Translations under genes and position numbers: made by a program
Shown: positions 12,208 through 21,006 of the stretch, one piece after another
How positions within the stretch are numbered: the stretch's first letter is position 1
How the letters are laid out: every line of letters begins with the position of its first letter
Notes under the pieces: model-generated
What the model was told of the DNA's origin: nothing
The model's database searches: none
Seen by the model: only the letters and a program-made list of their open reading frames with translations
Source of the DNA: Rhizobiales bacterium 62-47
GTDB lineage: Bacteria > Pseudomonadota > Alphaproteobacteria > Rhizobiales > Xanthobacteraceae
Assembly (NCBI GenBank): GCA_001899255.1
Contig: MKVX01000013.1
Span: 372,001-436,000 of the forward strand
DNA: 64,000 bases
Direction: 5' to 3'

Positions 12208-13797
12208 ATGACCAAGCCCAAAGTACTTATCTCAGACGCTCTGTCTCCGGCCGCCGTGCAGATCTTCAAGGATCGCGGCATCGAGGTCGATTTCCAGCCG
12301 GCACTCGGCAAGGACAAGGAGAAGCTCGCCGAGATCATCGGCAATTACGATGGTCTCGCCATCCGCTCCGCGACCAAGGCGACGGCGAAGATCCTCGCCA
12401 ACGCCAAGAAGCTGAAGGTGATCGGCCGCGCCGGCATCGGCGTCGACAACGTCGAGATTCCGGCGGCGACGGCCAAGGGCATCATCGTGATGAACACGCC
12501 GTTCGGCAATTCGATCACCACCGCCGAGCACGCCATCACCCTGATGCTGGCGCTGGCGCGTGAAATTCCGCAGGCCGATGCGTCGACGCAGGCCGGCAAG
12601 TGGGAAAAGAACCGCTTCATGGGCGTCGAAATCACCGGCAAGACGCTGGGCGTCATCGGTTGCGGCAACATCGGCTCGATCGTCGCCGATCGCGCCATCG
12701 GCCTGAAGATGAAGGTGATCGCGTTCGATCCGTTCCTGTCGCCGGAGCGCGCCAAGGATATCGGCGTCGAGAAGGTCGAGCTTGACGATCTGTTGAAGCG
12801 CGCCGACTTCATCACGCTGCACACGCCGCTGACCGACAAGACCCGCAACATCATCGATGCCGCCGCCATCGCCAAGATGAAGAAAGGCGTGCGCATCATC
12901 AATTGCGCGCGCGGCGGCCTGGTCGACGAGCAGGCGCTGGTCGATGCGCTGAATGCCAAGCATGTCGCCGGTGCGGCGTTCGACGTGTTCGTCGAGGAGC
13001 CGGCCACCAAGAACGTGCTGTTCGGCCATCCGAACGTGATCTGCACGCCGCATCTCGGTGCGTCGACGACGGAAGCGCAGGAGAACGTCGCGCTGCAGGT
13101 CGCCGAGCAGATGTCGGATTACCTGCTCACCGGTGCCATCACCAACGCCATCAACTTCCCCTCGATCACCGCGGAAGAAGCGCCGAAGCTGAAGCCGTTC
13201 GTCGAACTGGCGGAGAAGCTCGGCTCGTTCGCCGGTCAGCTCACCGAGAGCGATATCGCCAAGGTGACGATCACCTATGAGGGTGCGGTGGCGCAAATGA
13301 AGATCAAGGCGCTGACCTCGGCGGCGCTGTCCGGCCTGCTGCGTCCGATGCTGGGCGACGTCAACGTGGTGTCGGCGCCGGTCGTCGCCAGGGAGCGCGG
13401 TATGGTTGTGGACGAGGTCGTCCGCGCCGCGCAGAGCGACTACGAAAGCCTGATTACCGTCACTGTCACCACCGACAAGCAGAAGCGCTCGGTGTCCGGC
13501 ACGGTGTTCGCCGACGGCCAGCCGCGCCTCGTCGACGTCAAGGGTATCCGCGTTGATGCGGAGTTCGGCAAGTCGATGATCTACATTACCAACGAGGACA
13601 AGCCGGGCTTCATCGGCAAGTTCGCTTCGTTGCTCGGCGATGCCAAGGTCAACATCGCGACGTTCAATCTCGGCCGTCACAGCCAGGGCGGCGACGCCAT
13701 CGCGCTGGTCGAGGTCGACGGTCCGGTGCCGGCGGACGTGCTGGCCAAGGTGCAGGCGCTGCCGCAGGTCAAGCAGGCCAAGGCGCTGACGTTCTAA
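12208..13797 (+). CDS. serA: D-3-phosphoglycerate dehydrogenase
   Basis: This 529-aa enzyme catalyses the first committed step of serine synthesis, oxidising 3-phosphoglycerate with NAD+. It is full length for the long SerA type. The Rossmann motif LGVIGCGNIGSIVADRA is near residue 150. Catalytic residues sit in INCARGGLVDE (Arg), VFVEEP (Glu) and TPHLGAST (His). An intervening ASB domain and a C-terminal ACT domain (IYITNEDKPGFIGKFASLLGDAKVNIATFNLGR) follow, the usual site of serine feedback control. The ATG at 12208 follows an AAAGGA site. A strong hairpin lies 29 bases after the stop. Confidence 0.97.
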   Translation: MTKPKVLISDALSPAAVQIFKDRGIEVDFQPALGKDKEKLAEIIGNYDGLAIRSATKATAKILANAKKLKVIGRAGIGVDNVEIPAATAKGIIVMNTPFGNSITTAEHAITLMLALAREIPQADASTQAGKWEKNRFMGVEITGKTLGVIGCGNIGSIVADRAIGLKMKVIAFDPFLSPERAKDIGVEKVELDDLLKRADFITLHTPLTDKTRNIIDAAAIAKMKKGVRIINCARGGLVDEQALVDALNAKHVAGAAFDVFVEEPATKNVLFGHPNVICTPHLGASTTEAQENVALQVAEQMSDYLLTGAITNAINFPSITAEEAPKLKPFVELAEKLGSFAGQLTESDIAKVTITYEGAVAQMKIKALTSAALSGLLRPMLGDVNVVSAPVVARERGMVVDEVVRAAQSDYESLITVTVTTDKQKRSVSGTVFADGQPRLVDVKGIRVDAEFGKSMIYITNEDKPGFIGKFASLLGDAKVNIATFNLGRHSQGGDAIALVEVDGPVPADVLAKVQALPQVKQAKALTF

Positions 13798-13825
13798 AGT
13801 CTGATTTGTTTCGCGGAACGGTCGG

Positions 13826-13862
13826 CGAGAGCCTGATTCAGCCTGGCTGAATCAGGCTCTCG
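13826..13862 (+). terminator. Strong hairpin between convergent serA and EamA gene
   Basis: A perfect 17-bp inverted repeat with a 3-base loop (arm CGAGAGCCTGATTCAGC) lies between the stop codons of serA and the converging transporter gene. It probably serves both directions, though the T-rich tail is weak (CTATTTGT). Confidence 0.65.
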
Positions 13863-13880
13863 CTATTTGTACTGTTGCGA

Positions 13881-14810
13881 TCACTTCCGCGAGGCGATCA
13901 GCACGCCGGCCAGGACCAGTGCGTAGCCGACGAGATGAAAAAGCTGAAACCGTTCGCCGAGGAACAGGATGGCCATCGCCGAGCCGAACACCGGCATCAA
14001 ATGGAAAAACGGCGCGGCGCGGTTCGGCCCGATCAAGGCGATGCCCCGATTGAAGCAGAGATAGGCGAGGGCGGACGGGAAGATGACGATGTAGCCGATC
14101 GTGGCCATGGTTGTCGTGTCGAACTGCAAGGTGGCGCCGGACATCGCCTCCCAGATCGCGAACGGCAGCAGCATCAATGCGCCGCCGCTTGTCATCACAG
14201 CGATCAATGACATCGGATGCGTGCGCGGCCGTCGTGACATCAGCGTCGAGTACAGCCCGAAAGCCAGCATGGCGCCGATATACATCATGTCGCCGATGTT
14301 GAATCCGATCGTGCCGAGCATGGCGAAGTCGCCGCGCAGGATAATGGTCAGCACGCCGATCAGCGAAATCAGGATGCCGAGCATCTGCGCGCGCGTCAGC
14401 CGCATACCGAACAGCGCCAGCGACCACGCTGCGACGAACAACGGTCCAGCCGATTGAATCAGCAGGCCGTTCAGCGCCTGAGTATATTGCAGGGCCCAGT
14501 AGGACAGGGCGTTGTTGACGGCAAAGCCGGTGGCGGACAACACCAGTACCAGCGGGATGTGCGCACGGATCACCGGCCAGTCGCGGCGCAGATGCGGTTT
14601 GGCGAGCGGCAGCAGGATTGCCAGCGCGCCGACCCAGCGAATGCAGGACAGCGTGATCGGCGGGACGTGGCCGGCGACATAGCGGCCGAGCACGATGTTG
14701 CCGGCCCAGAACAGCGATGTCAGGCTGAGCAGCAGATAGGGTTGGTTGACGAGCCAGCCGAGCGCCCTGCGGTGCGGCAATGATTGGGCGTCGACGGTCA
14801 TGCTTTGCAA
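13881..14810 (-). CDS. EamA/RhaT-family transporter (paralogue A)
   Basis: This 309-aa protein has ten hydrophobic helices in two EamA repeats. It starts at 14810 or at the internal ATG at 14801 (MTVDAQSLPHRR). The segment PYLLLSLTSLFWAGNIVLGRYVAGHVPPITLSCIRW is nearly repeated in the gene at 15634-16578, as is the C-terminal IGPNRAAPFFHLMPVFGSAMAILFLGE. The two are close paralogues separated only by the PEBP gene, which suggests duplication around it. These drug/metabolite transporters act in the inner membrane; the substrate is unknown. Confidence 0.87.
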   Translation of the reverse strand: MQSMTVDAQSLPHRRALGWLVNQPYLLLSLTSLFWAGNIVLGRYVAGHVPPITLSCIRWVGALAILLPLAKPHLRRDWPVIRAHIPLVLVLSATGFAVNNALSYWALQYTQALNGLLIQSAGPLFVAAWSLALFGMRLTRAQMLGILISLIGVLTIILRGDFAMLGTIGFNIGDMMYIGAMLAFGLYSTLMSRRPRTHPMSLIAVMTSGGALMLLPFAIWEAMSGATLQFDTTTMATIGYIVIFPSALAYLCFNRGIALIGPNRAAPFFHLMPVFGSAMAILFLGERFQLFHLVGYALVLAGVLIASRK

Positions 14811-14959
14811 TTGTCCCGCAAAGCCTCATTTGTCCAAATGCAGCCGTGGGGACAAGCGCCAATAGCGGGATGGTCCTATGCTGCAACGGGCATGACGGCG
14901 ACGCACCTCATCGCGCGCGCGGGTCGGTGGCCGTTGCAAAGGCGGCGCTGAGCTGTGCG

Positions 14960-15526
14960 TCAGCGTCCGTAGAAGCCGGTCAATGTCGCCTTGGCGAGCG
15001 TATGGAAGTTGAGATCGAAGCCGACCAGCGCGGCCGACACCGCGTCGCCCCGGGCATTGGGCAGCTTGTCGACGTCGACAGCGAACACCGTGATCTGATA
15101 GCGGTGCGGTTTGTCGCCCGGCGGCGGGCAGGGGCCGCCATAACCGCTACTGTCGAAATCGGTGCGGCTCTGGATCGCGCCCTGCGGCATCAAACCTTTC
15201 GATGCATTGCCGGCATCCTTCGGCAGCGACGTCGTGCCGGCCGGAATGTTGTAGACCACCCAGTGCCACCACCCGCTGCCGGTCGGCGCGTCGGGATCGT
15301 AGATCGTCACCGCGAAACTCTTGGTCGCCGCCGGTGCGCCGCTCCACGTCAGCGCCGGCGAGATGTTGCTGCCGGTGCAGCCGAAGCCCTTGAACACCTG
15401 CTCGCTGGCGATGGTGGCGCCCTCGCTGATATCCGGGCTGGTGAGCGTCATGCTCTGAGCGTGTGCGGTGGCGAGGTTCGCCATCCCGATGCCAAACGCG
15501 AAAATACCCACGGCCAATCGGATCAT
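14960..15526 (-). CDS. Secreted PEBP/YbhB-family protein (Raf-kinase-inhibitor-like)
   Basis: This 188-aa protein has an N-terminal signal peptide (MIRLAVGIFAFGIGMANLATAHAQ). The PEBP fold is marked by NISPALTWSGAPAATKSFAVTIYDPDAPTGSGWWHWVVYNIP (the DPDAP and WHW ligand loop) and GPCPPPGDKPHRYQITVFAVD. Bacterial members (YbhB/YbcL) are periplasmic or cytoplasmic proteins of unclear ligand. It lies between two paralogous EamA transporters on the same strand, perhaps moved with them. Confidence 0.9.
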   Translation of the reverse strand: MIRLAVGIFAFGIGMANLATAHAQSMTLTSPDISEGATIASEQVFKGFGCTGSNISPALTWSGAPAATKSFAVTIYDPDAPTGSGWWHWVVYNIPAGTTSLPKDAGNASKGLMPQGAIQSRTDFDSSGYGGPCPPPGDKPHRYQITVFAVDVDKLPNARGDAVSAALVGFDLNFHTLAKATLTGFYGR

Positions 15527-15633
15527 GAACTGTCCTCCCGGGTGACGTGCCCGGACTCTGTCGTGCAGTCCCGTTGCCGCGCGAGACTAGCAAGTTTCGC
15601 GCGGACCCGGAAGCCACGCCGCGCTGGTTCGCG

Positions 15634-16578
15634 TCACGCGGCGCTTGTCGTGTTGCGTGGTTTGCGCGCTGCGAAGAACACGCCGGCGATCACCAGTGCG
15701 AAGCCGATGACGTGGAAGAGGTGCATGGTTTCGCCGAGGAAGAAGATAGCCATCGCGGCGCCGAACACCGGGATCAGGTGGAAGAACGGCGCGGCGCGGT
15801 TGGCGCCGATCAGCTGCACGCCGCGATTGAAGCACAGATAGGACAGCACCGACGGAAATACGATGACGTAGCCGAGCGACAGCAGGTTCGGCACGGTGAC
15901 GTGCATCACCGGACGCGCCATCAGTTCCCAGATCAATGGCGGCACCAGGAACAGCGCGCCGCAGCCGAAGGTGAAGGCGAGAAACGACCACGGATGGATC
16001 GCCGGTCGCTTCAATGTCATCACCGAATAGAAACCGATCACCACCAGCCCGACGGTGAAGATCAGATCGCCACGATTGAAGGTGATGCTGCCCAGTGCCG
16101 TCAGGTCGCCGCGCAACAGGATCACCATCACGCCGCAGATCGAGGCGGCGATACCGGCCGCCTGTGCCCAGGTCAGGCGCACGCCGAGCAGCACCAGCGA
16201 CCAGACCGCCACGACGAGCGGCACCGCCGATTGCAGCAGCAGCACGTTGAGCGCCTGGGTGTATTCCAGTGCCGAGTATTGCAGGGTGTTGAAGGCGCTG
16301 ATGCCGGTGATCGAAATCACCAGCATCACGCCGAGCCGCGCGCGCACCAGCGGCCAGTCGCGCTTCAGATACGGCCACGCGAACGGCAGCACCACGAGCA
16401 GCGCGCCGGTCCAGCGAATGAACGACAGCGTGACGGGAGGAATGTGACCTGCGGAGTAACGACCGACGATGGCGTTGCCGGCCCAGAACAGCGATGTCAG
16501 ACTGAGCAGCAGGTAAGGCTGGTTGGCAAGCCACGCGAACGGTGCGCGGGACGGTGGAGCGGAAGCCAAATCGGTCAC
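15634..16578 (-). CDS. EamA/RhaT-family transporter (paralogue B)
   Basis: This 314-aa paralogue of the gene at 13881-14810 has ten hydrophobic segments. Shared signatures include NQPYLLLSLTSLFWAGNAIVGRYSAGHIPPVTLSFIRWTGALLVVLPFAWPYLKRDWP and the C-terminal GANRAAPFFHLIPVFGAAMAIFFLGE. It ends in a short Arg/Lys-rich cytoplasmic tail (ARKPRNTTSAA). The start at 16578 follows GAGGATAT and is the only well-placed ATG. The substrate is unknown. Confidence 0.87.
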   Translation of the reverse strand: MTDLASAPPSRAPFAWLANQPYLLLSLTSLFWAGNAIVGRYSAGHIPPVTLSFIRWTGALLVVLPFAWPYLKRDWPLVRARLGVMLVISITGISAFNTLQYSALEYTQALNVLLLQSAVPLVVAVWSLVLLGVRLTWAQAAGIAASICGVMVILLRGDLTALGSITFNRGDLIFTVGLVVIGFYSVMTLKRPAIHPWSFLAFTFGCGALFLVPPLIWELMARPVMHVTVPNLLSLGYVIVFPSVLSYLCFNRGVQLIGANRAAPFFHLIPVFGAAMAIFFLGETMHLFHVIGFALVIAGVFFAARKPRNTTSAA

Positions 16579-16757
16579 GATATCCTCGATTGTCGTGGCC
16601 GTGTTGTCGCATACTCAGCCACTTCAGCAAGGTGGTGTAGCGTATTGGTGCCATGCGGAACCCTTGAACGCATCGCATTGCGACCGCGATGCGAGACCTC
16701 GCGTGCGTCGCGCCAGCGATGACGGCGCTGTCGCACTGGACGGCGGCGAACGCGCCC

Positions 16758-16763
16758 CTATAT
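16758..16763 (+). promoter_or_regulatory. Possible -10 element for the rreB-like transcript
   Basis: CTATAT at 16758-16763 is preceded 16 bases upstream by CTGGAC (16736-16741), a tolerable alphaproteobacterial -35. A start near 16770 would give a transcript of roughly 160 nt ending at the hairpin 16898-16928. That agrees with the 165-nt length published for the Bradyrhizobium rreB mRNA. Confidence 0.4.
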
Positions 16764-16798
16764 TGAGTGGACCATGAACAACGAAAGGAGGTGATCCA

Positions 16799-16852
16799 GT
16801 GACTCATTCCAAACGCCGGACCCTCGCTGGGATCGCCCGTTCAAGTCGCTAA
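16799..16852 (+). CDS. rreB: rreB-like micro-gene with a 17-nt extended Shine-Dalgarno sequence
   Basis: A 17-codon frame starts with GTG at 16799 (MTHSKRRTLAGIARSSR) and is very basic. The bases before it, GAAAGGAGGTGATCCAG (16783-16799), are the exact complement of the 16S rRNA 3' end over 17 nt and run into the start codon itself. This is the hallmark of rreB, a small mRNA of Bradyrhizobiaceae that binds 30S subunits strongly and is weakly translated from a GTG start (established knowledge). The published Bradyrhizobium peptide is 14 aa; here the frame reads 17. A hairpin at 16898-16928 probably ends the transcript. It would normally be missed by gene callers. Confidence 0.8.
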   Translation: MTHSKRRTLAGIARSSR

Positions 16853-16897
16853 CATTTGCGACCGGGCGTGATCAGCGTCCGGACCAGCGAGCAAGAG

Positions 16898-16928
16898 GAG
16901 CGCGGCGAGGGACATCTTCGCCGCGCTC
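16898..16928 (+). terminator. Hairpin ending the rreB-like transcript
   Basis: GAGCGCGGCGA and TCGCCGCGCTC form an 11-bp perfect stem with a 9-base loop, followed by TGCTGTTTGAG. It lies 45 bases after the micro-gene stop and before the DUF5996 gene. Confidence 0.6.
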
Positions 16929-17010
16929 TGCTGTTTGAGAGGCTCCAAACTCCGCGCCGTGCGCATCGCATAACGAATGTGCGTGGCAACAACGCAACGG
17001 GTGATGCACC

Positions 17011-17964
17011 ATGAGCAATCAGTCGAGAACGTTCGAATCGTGGCCGGCATTGCCCTATGCCGCTTGGCGCGACACTTGCGAGACATTGCAATTGTGGACG
17101 CAGATCGTCGGCAAGGTGCGGCTGGCGCGCACGCCGTGGCTCAATCATTCCTGGCACGTGACGCTGTATGTCACCGCGCGCGGCCTGACGACGTCGCCGG
17201 TTCCGGATGGCGCGCGCAGTTTCCAGATCGATTTCGATTTCATCGATCATCTGCTGGTCCTGGCCACCAGCGACGGCACGCGGCGCGAGGTGCCGTTGCG
17301 GCCGCAGTCGGTAGCGGATTTTTACGCCGCGGTGATGGCGGCGCTGGCCGCGCTCGGCATCGACGTGACGATCAGCATGATGCCGAACGAGATTCCGAAT
17401 GCGGTGCGCTTCGATCAGGATCGCCAGCACGCCTCGTATGATGCCGATGCCGCGCAGCGGTTCTGGCGCGTGCTGGTGGATGCAGATCGTGTCTTCAAGC
17501 GGTTCCGCACGGCGTTTCTCGGCAAAAGCAGCCCGGTGCATTTCTTCTGGGGCAGTTTCGATCTCGCCGTCACGCGATTTTCCGGCCGCCGCGCGCCGCT
17601 GCATCCGGGCGGCGTGCCCAATCTTTCCAACGAGGTGGCGCGCGAAGCCTACTCGCACGAAGTCAGCAGCGCCGGATTCTGGCCGGGCGGTGGCGCCATC
17701 GATTATCCGGCGTTCTATTCTTACGCCTATCCGGCGCCGGACGGCTTCGCGGCGGCGCGCGTGCGCCCGGATGAAGCGTTCTTCAGTTCGGATCTCGGCG
17801 AGTTCATCCTGCCCTACGACGCGGTGCGCAGCGCGCCGCAACCCGATGCGGCGTTGCTGGCGTTCCTGCAGAGCACTTACGAGGCGGCGGCCGATCTGGC
17901 GAACTGGGATCGTGCCGCGCTGGAATGCGAAGCGGGACGTCCCGGCCGTCCGCGCCAGATGTAG
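17011..17964 (+). CDS. DUF5996 family protein
   Basis: This 317-aa soluble protein has no signal peptide or membrane segment. Features shared with the DUF5996 family are the opening WPALPYAAWRDTCETLQLWTQIVGKVRL, the motif NHSWHVTLYVTARGLTTSP, and the HFFWGSFDLAVTRFSGRRAPLHPGG segment followed by REAYSHEVSSAGFWPGGG, which is rich in His, Trp and Gly. The function is not established. The gene has its own start after GATGCACC and is convergent with the deacylase gene that follows. Confidence 0.85.
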   Translation: MSNQSRTFESWPALPYAAWRDTCETLQLWTQIVGKVRLARTPWLNHSWHVTLYVTARGLTTSPVPDGARSFQIDFDFIDHLLVLATSDGTRREVPLRPQSVADFYAAVMAALAALGIDVTISMMPNEIPNAVRFDQDRQHASYDADAAQRFWRVLVDADRVFKRFRTAFLGKSSPVHFFWGSFDLAVTRFSGRRAPLHPGGVPNLSNEVAREAYSHEVSSAGFWPGGGAIDYPAFYSYAYPAPDGFAAARVRPDEAFFSSDLGEFILPYDAVRSAPQPDAALLAFLQSTYEAAADLANWDRAALECEAGRPGRPRQM

Positions 17965-17976
17965 CGGGCGTCCTCG

Positions 17977-18450
17977 TTATGTCACGACGTCGGCCGCAAC
18001 TGCCGTCAGTGCCTTGCAGGCGTCGTTGGGATCGATCTGGATTTGCAGGCCGCGCTGGCCGCCGTTGATGAAGACGCTGGCTTCGCGCAGCGCCGCCTGT
18101 TCGATGGCGGTCGGCACGCGCTTCTTCTGGCCGAACGGGCTGATGCCGCCGACATGGTAGCCGGTCAGCCGTTCGGCATCGGCAGGCTTCATCATCTTGG
18201 CGCTCTTGCCGCGAAACACCTGCGCCAGCTTTTTCATGCTGACTTCGCAATCTGACGGCACCACGACGCAGACCGGTTTGCTGTCCACCTCGGCCATCAG
18301 CGTTTTCAGCACACGGTGCGGTTCGGCGCCGAGCGCTTCCGCCGCCTGCAGGCCGATGCGGTCGGCATCCGGATCGTAGTCGTAGGTGTGCAATGTGAAG
18401 GTCACGCCGAGTTTGGCGAGTGCCTGCGTGGCGCGTGTGGTCCTGGACAT
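17977..18450 (-). CDS. ybaK: YbaK/EbsC-type aminoacyl-tRNA deacylase (Cys-tRNA(Pro) deacylase)
   Basis: This 157-aa protein is a free-standing trans-editing domain that hydrolyses mischarged tRNA, typically Cys-tRNA(Pro). The start at 18450 (MSRTTRATQALAKLGVTFTLHTYDYDPDA) matches the family; the open frame upstream is spurious. Conserved motifs are VLKTLMAEVDSKPVCVVVPSDCEVSMKKLAQ, with the catalytic Lys environment, and YHVGGISPFGQKKRVPTAIE, the GGxSPxGxKK substrate loop. The gene is followed upstream by the amidotransferase-like gene on the same strand (28-bp gap), so they may be cotranscribed. Confidence 0.93.
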   Translation of the reverse strand: MSRTTRATQALAKLGVTFTLHTYDYDPDADRIGLQAAEALGAEPHRVLKTLMAEVDSKPVCVVVPSDCEVSMKKLAQVFRGKSAKMMKPADAERLTGYHVGGISPFGQKKRVPTAIEQAALREASVFINGGQRGLQIQIDPNDACKALTAVAADVVT

Positions 18451-18478
18451 CGGCTGTCGGCCCTGCTTGCAGCGAAAC

Positions 18479-19246
18479 TCAGGCGGCCTTGCGCGCGCGC
18501 AACGCGGTGCCGAACGCCTCGAACAGCGCGCGGTTGACCGGGTTGCGTTGCGGATCGTATTCGGCGTGCCACTGCACACCGAGCGCGAAGCCGGGCGCAT
18601 CGGCGATGCGGATCGCCTCGATGGTGCCGTCCTCGGCAATGCCTTCGACGACGACGCGCTTGCCCAATTCGAGGATGCCCTGGCCATGCAGCGAATTGAC
18701 GCGAATGGTGTCGCAGCCCAGCAACCGTGCGAAGGCGCCGTCGGGTGTCAGGCGCACGTCGTGGCGGTCGGCGAACACCACGGTGTGGTCGGGGTGGATC
18801 TCGCCGCTATCGAGCCGCGGCATGCGGTGGTTGATGCGGCCGGGCAGTTCGCGGATTTCGGGATGCAGGGATCCGCCGAACGCGACGTTCATTTCCTGCA
18901 GGCCGCGGCAGACGCCGAAAATCGGGATGCCGCGCGCGACGCAGATTTCGGCCAGCGTCAGCGCCACGTCGTCGCGATTGGGGTCGTAGGGCTCGTGGCG
19001 GGGATGCGGTTCCATTTTGAACCGCGACGGGTGCACGTTGGCGCGGGCGCCGGTCAGCAGGATGCCGTCGACGACGTCGAGCAGGGCGCCGATATCGGTG
19101 ATATCCGGCACCCCGGCGAACATCAGCGGCAATGCGCCTGCGACTTCCGCCACGGCGCGCAGATTGCGCTCGCCGACCGCCTGCACCATGAAGCGGTTTT
19201 CGATCAGGTGCGCGTTGCCGATGACGCCGACGATAGGCTTGCTCAT
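18479..19246 (-). CDS. Class-I glutamine amidotransferase-like hydrolase (gamma-glutamyl-GABA hydrolase family)
   Basis: This 255-aa protein begins MSKPIVGVIGNAHLIENRF at 19246. The nucleophile Cys is in IFGVCRGLQEMNVAFGGSL, and the catalytic His/Glu pair in VQWHAEYDPQ, the PuuD-type pattern. Such enzymes cleave gamma-glutamyl amides, for example in putrescine catabolism. No puu genes are nearby, so the substrate is uncertain. The start was chosen because the conserved fold begins there; the frame upstream to 19426 has no similarity. It probably shares a transcript with the deacylase gene downstream. Confidence 0.87.
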   Translation of the reverse strand: MSKPIVGVIGNAHLIENRFMVQAVGERNLRAVAEVAGALPLMFAGVPDITDIGALLDVVDGILLTGARANVHPSRFKMEPHPRHEPYDPNRDDVALTLAEICVARGIPIFGVCRGLQEMNVAFGGSLHPEIRELPGRINHRMPRLDSGEIHPDHTVVFADRHDVRLTPDGAFARLLGCDTIRVNSLHGQGILELGKRVVVEGIAEDGTIEAIRIADAPGFALGVQWHAEYDPQRNPVNRALFEAFGTALRARKAA

Positions 19247-19661
19247 CGCGGCAGCCTCGGATGGCTTGCCGCTGCAAGGGGCAGATAACGCTGCGGTTTC
19301 CGGCTGGGGCGGGGCGCGGCGGGGTGGCGCGCCGGGAGACGATTTGTTCTGTCGTTTGTCATGATTTGGGTCATTATGCCCGCAGGTCCGCGCCGCTTCA
19401 ATTGTGAAGCTCCGGCTTTTGATCACCTCTGCGCGCGCGGCCCCACTTCCCCCAATGGCGGTTTGCGGCGGTCGGTCGCGGATTCCGCGATGGCCGAATT
19501 TTCAGGGGATATCAATGGTTTGGATATGTTACGATGCGGCAATGCAGAGCCGTTCTTGCTTGCGTCGATAGCCTGCTTCCTTTATCCGAAGGGACGACTC
19601 GAATCCCGAGTGGCCGGGCCGCGCAGTGCCCGATGCGAGCGTTACGGGGAATCATCTCGAA
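19247..19661. other. Divergent intergenic region upstream of purA
   Basis: These 415 bases between the amidotransferase gene and purA hold no convincing gene. The left part is GC-rich low-complexity sequence (GGCGGGGC-type). The right part is AT-richer (around 19335-19380 and 19510-19570) and is where the purA promoter should be. I saw no riboswitch or clear operator. Confidence 0.5.
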
Positions 19662-20954
19662 ATGACCAATGTCGTCGTCGTCGGCGCCCAATGGGGCGAC
19701 GAGGGAAAAGGCAAGATCGTGGACTGGCTGTCGGAGCAGGCCGACATTGTGGTGCGCTTTCAGGGCGGCCATAACGCCGGTCATACCCTGGTCATCAACG
19801 GCAAGACCTTCAAGCTGGCGTTGCTGCCTTCCGGCGTGGTGCGGTCCTCGAAGCTGTCGGTGATCGGCAACGGCGTGGTATTCGACCCGCAGGCTTTCCT
19901 CACCGAGGTCGAGCGGATCCAGACCCAGGGCGTCAACGTCTCGCCAGAAAACTTGCGCGTCGCCGAGAACGTGACGCTGATCCTGCCGCTGCATCGCGAA
20001 CTCGATGCGCAGCGCGAGAACGCCAGCAAGGCCACCGCGATCGGCACCACGCAGCGCGGCATCGGCCCGGCTTATGAAGACAAGGTTGGCCGTCGCGCTA
20101 TCCGCCTGATGGATCTCGCCGACATCCCGACCTTGCCGCACAAGATCGATCGGCTGCTGGCACACCACAATGCGCTACGCCGCGGCCTCGGTCTGCCGGA
20201 AGTCGATGGCAAGGCGCTGCTGGCGGAACTCGCCGAAATCGCGCCGCGCGTGCTGCCTTATGCCGACAGCGTCTGGAACCTGCTCGATCACAAGCGCCGC
20301 GAAGGCAAGCGCATCCTGTTCGAGGGCGCGCAGGGCGCGCTGCTCGATGTCGATCACGGCACCTATCCGTATGTCACCTCGTCGAACACCGTCGCGGCAC
20401 AGGCGGCGACCGGCTCCGGCATGGGCCCGAGCTCGCTGGGTTATGTGCTCGGCATCTGCAAGGCCTACACCACGCGCGTCGGCATGGGTCCGTTCCCGAC
20501 CGAGCTGACCAACGAGATCGGCGAGCTGATCGGCCAGCGCGGCAAGGAGTTCGGCGTCAACACCGGGCGCAAGCGGCGCTGCGGCTGGTTCGATGCCATG
20601 CTGGTGCGGCAGACGGTGCGGACCTGCGGCATCCATGGGCTGGCGCTGACCAAACTCGATATTCTCGACGGCTTCGACACCATCGACGTCTGCGTCGGCT
20701 ACAAGCTCGACGGCAAGGAGATCGACCACCTGCCGGCCGGCGAGGCGGCGCAGTCGCGCATCGAGCCGATCTACGAAACCATCGAAGGCTGGAAAGAGCC
20801 GACCGCCAACGCCCGCTCGTGGGCCGACCTGCCGGCACAGGCGATCAAATATGTTCGCCGTGTCGAGGAACTGGTGGGGTGCCCGGTGGCGTTGCTCTCA
20901 ACCAGCCCCGAGCGTGAGGACACCATTCTGGTGCAAAATCCGTTCGAGGCTTAA
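19662..20954 (+). CDS. purA: Adenylosuccinate synthetase
   Basis: This 430-aa enzyme joins IMP and aspartate with GTP to form adenylosuccinate, the first step of AMP synthesis. The start at 19662 ([23 protein letters not shown]) puts the catalytic Asp and the P-loop at the usual place. [10 protein letters not shown] carries the catalytic His. [42 protein letters not shown] and [12 protein letters not shown] are further family signatures. The protein is full length. It is followed 52 bases later by a one-membrane-span hypothetical gene on the same strand. Confidence 0.97.
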   Translation: MTNVVVVGAQWGDEGKGKIVDWLSEQADIVVRFQGGHNAGHTLVINGKTFKLALLPSGVVRSSKLSVIGNGVVFDPQAFLTEVERIQTQGVNVSPENLRVAENVTLILPLHRELDAQRENASKATAIGTTQRGIGPAYEDKVGRRAIRLMDLADIPTLPHKIDRLLAHHNALRRGLGLPEVDGKALLAELAEIAPRVLPYADSVWNLLDHKRREGKRILFEGAQGALLDVDHGTYPYVTSSNTVAAQAATGSGMGPSSLGYVLGICKAYTTRVGMGPFPTELTNEIGELIGQRGKEFGVNTGRKRRCGWFDAMLVRQTVRTCGIHGLALTKLDILDGFDTIDVCVGYKLDGKEIDHLPAGEAAQSRIEPIYETIEGWKEPTANARSWADLPAQAIKYVRRVEELVGCPVALLSTSPEREDTILVQNPFEA

Positions 20955-21006
20955 TGGATTGTTACCGGAGTGCTTGCAAAGTTAAGGTCTGCAGTATTGA
21001 TGCGAC

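Noticed and set aside
12232-13680. 482-codon antisense frame within serA
   Set aside because: Shadow of serA; typical artefact of GC-rich codon use.
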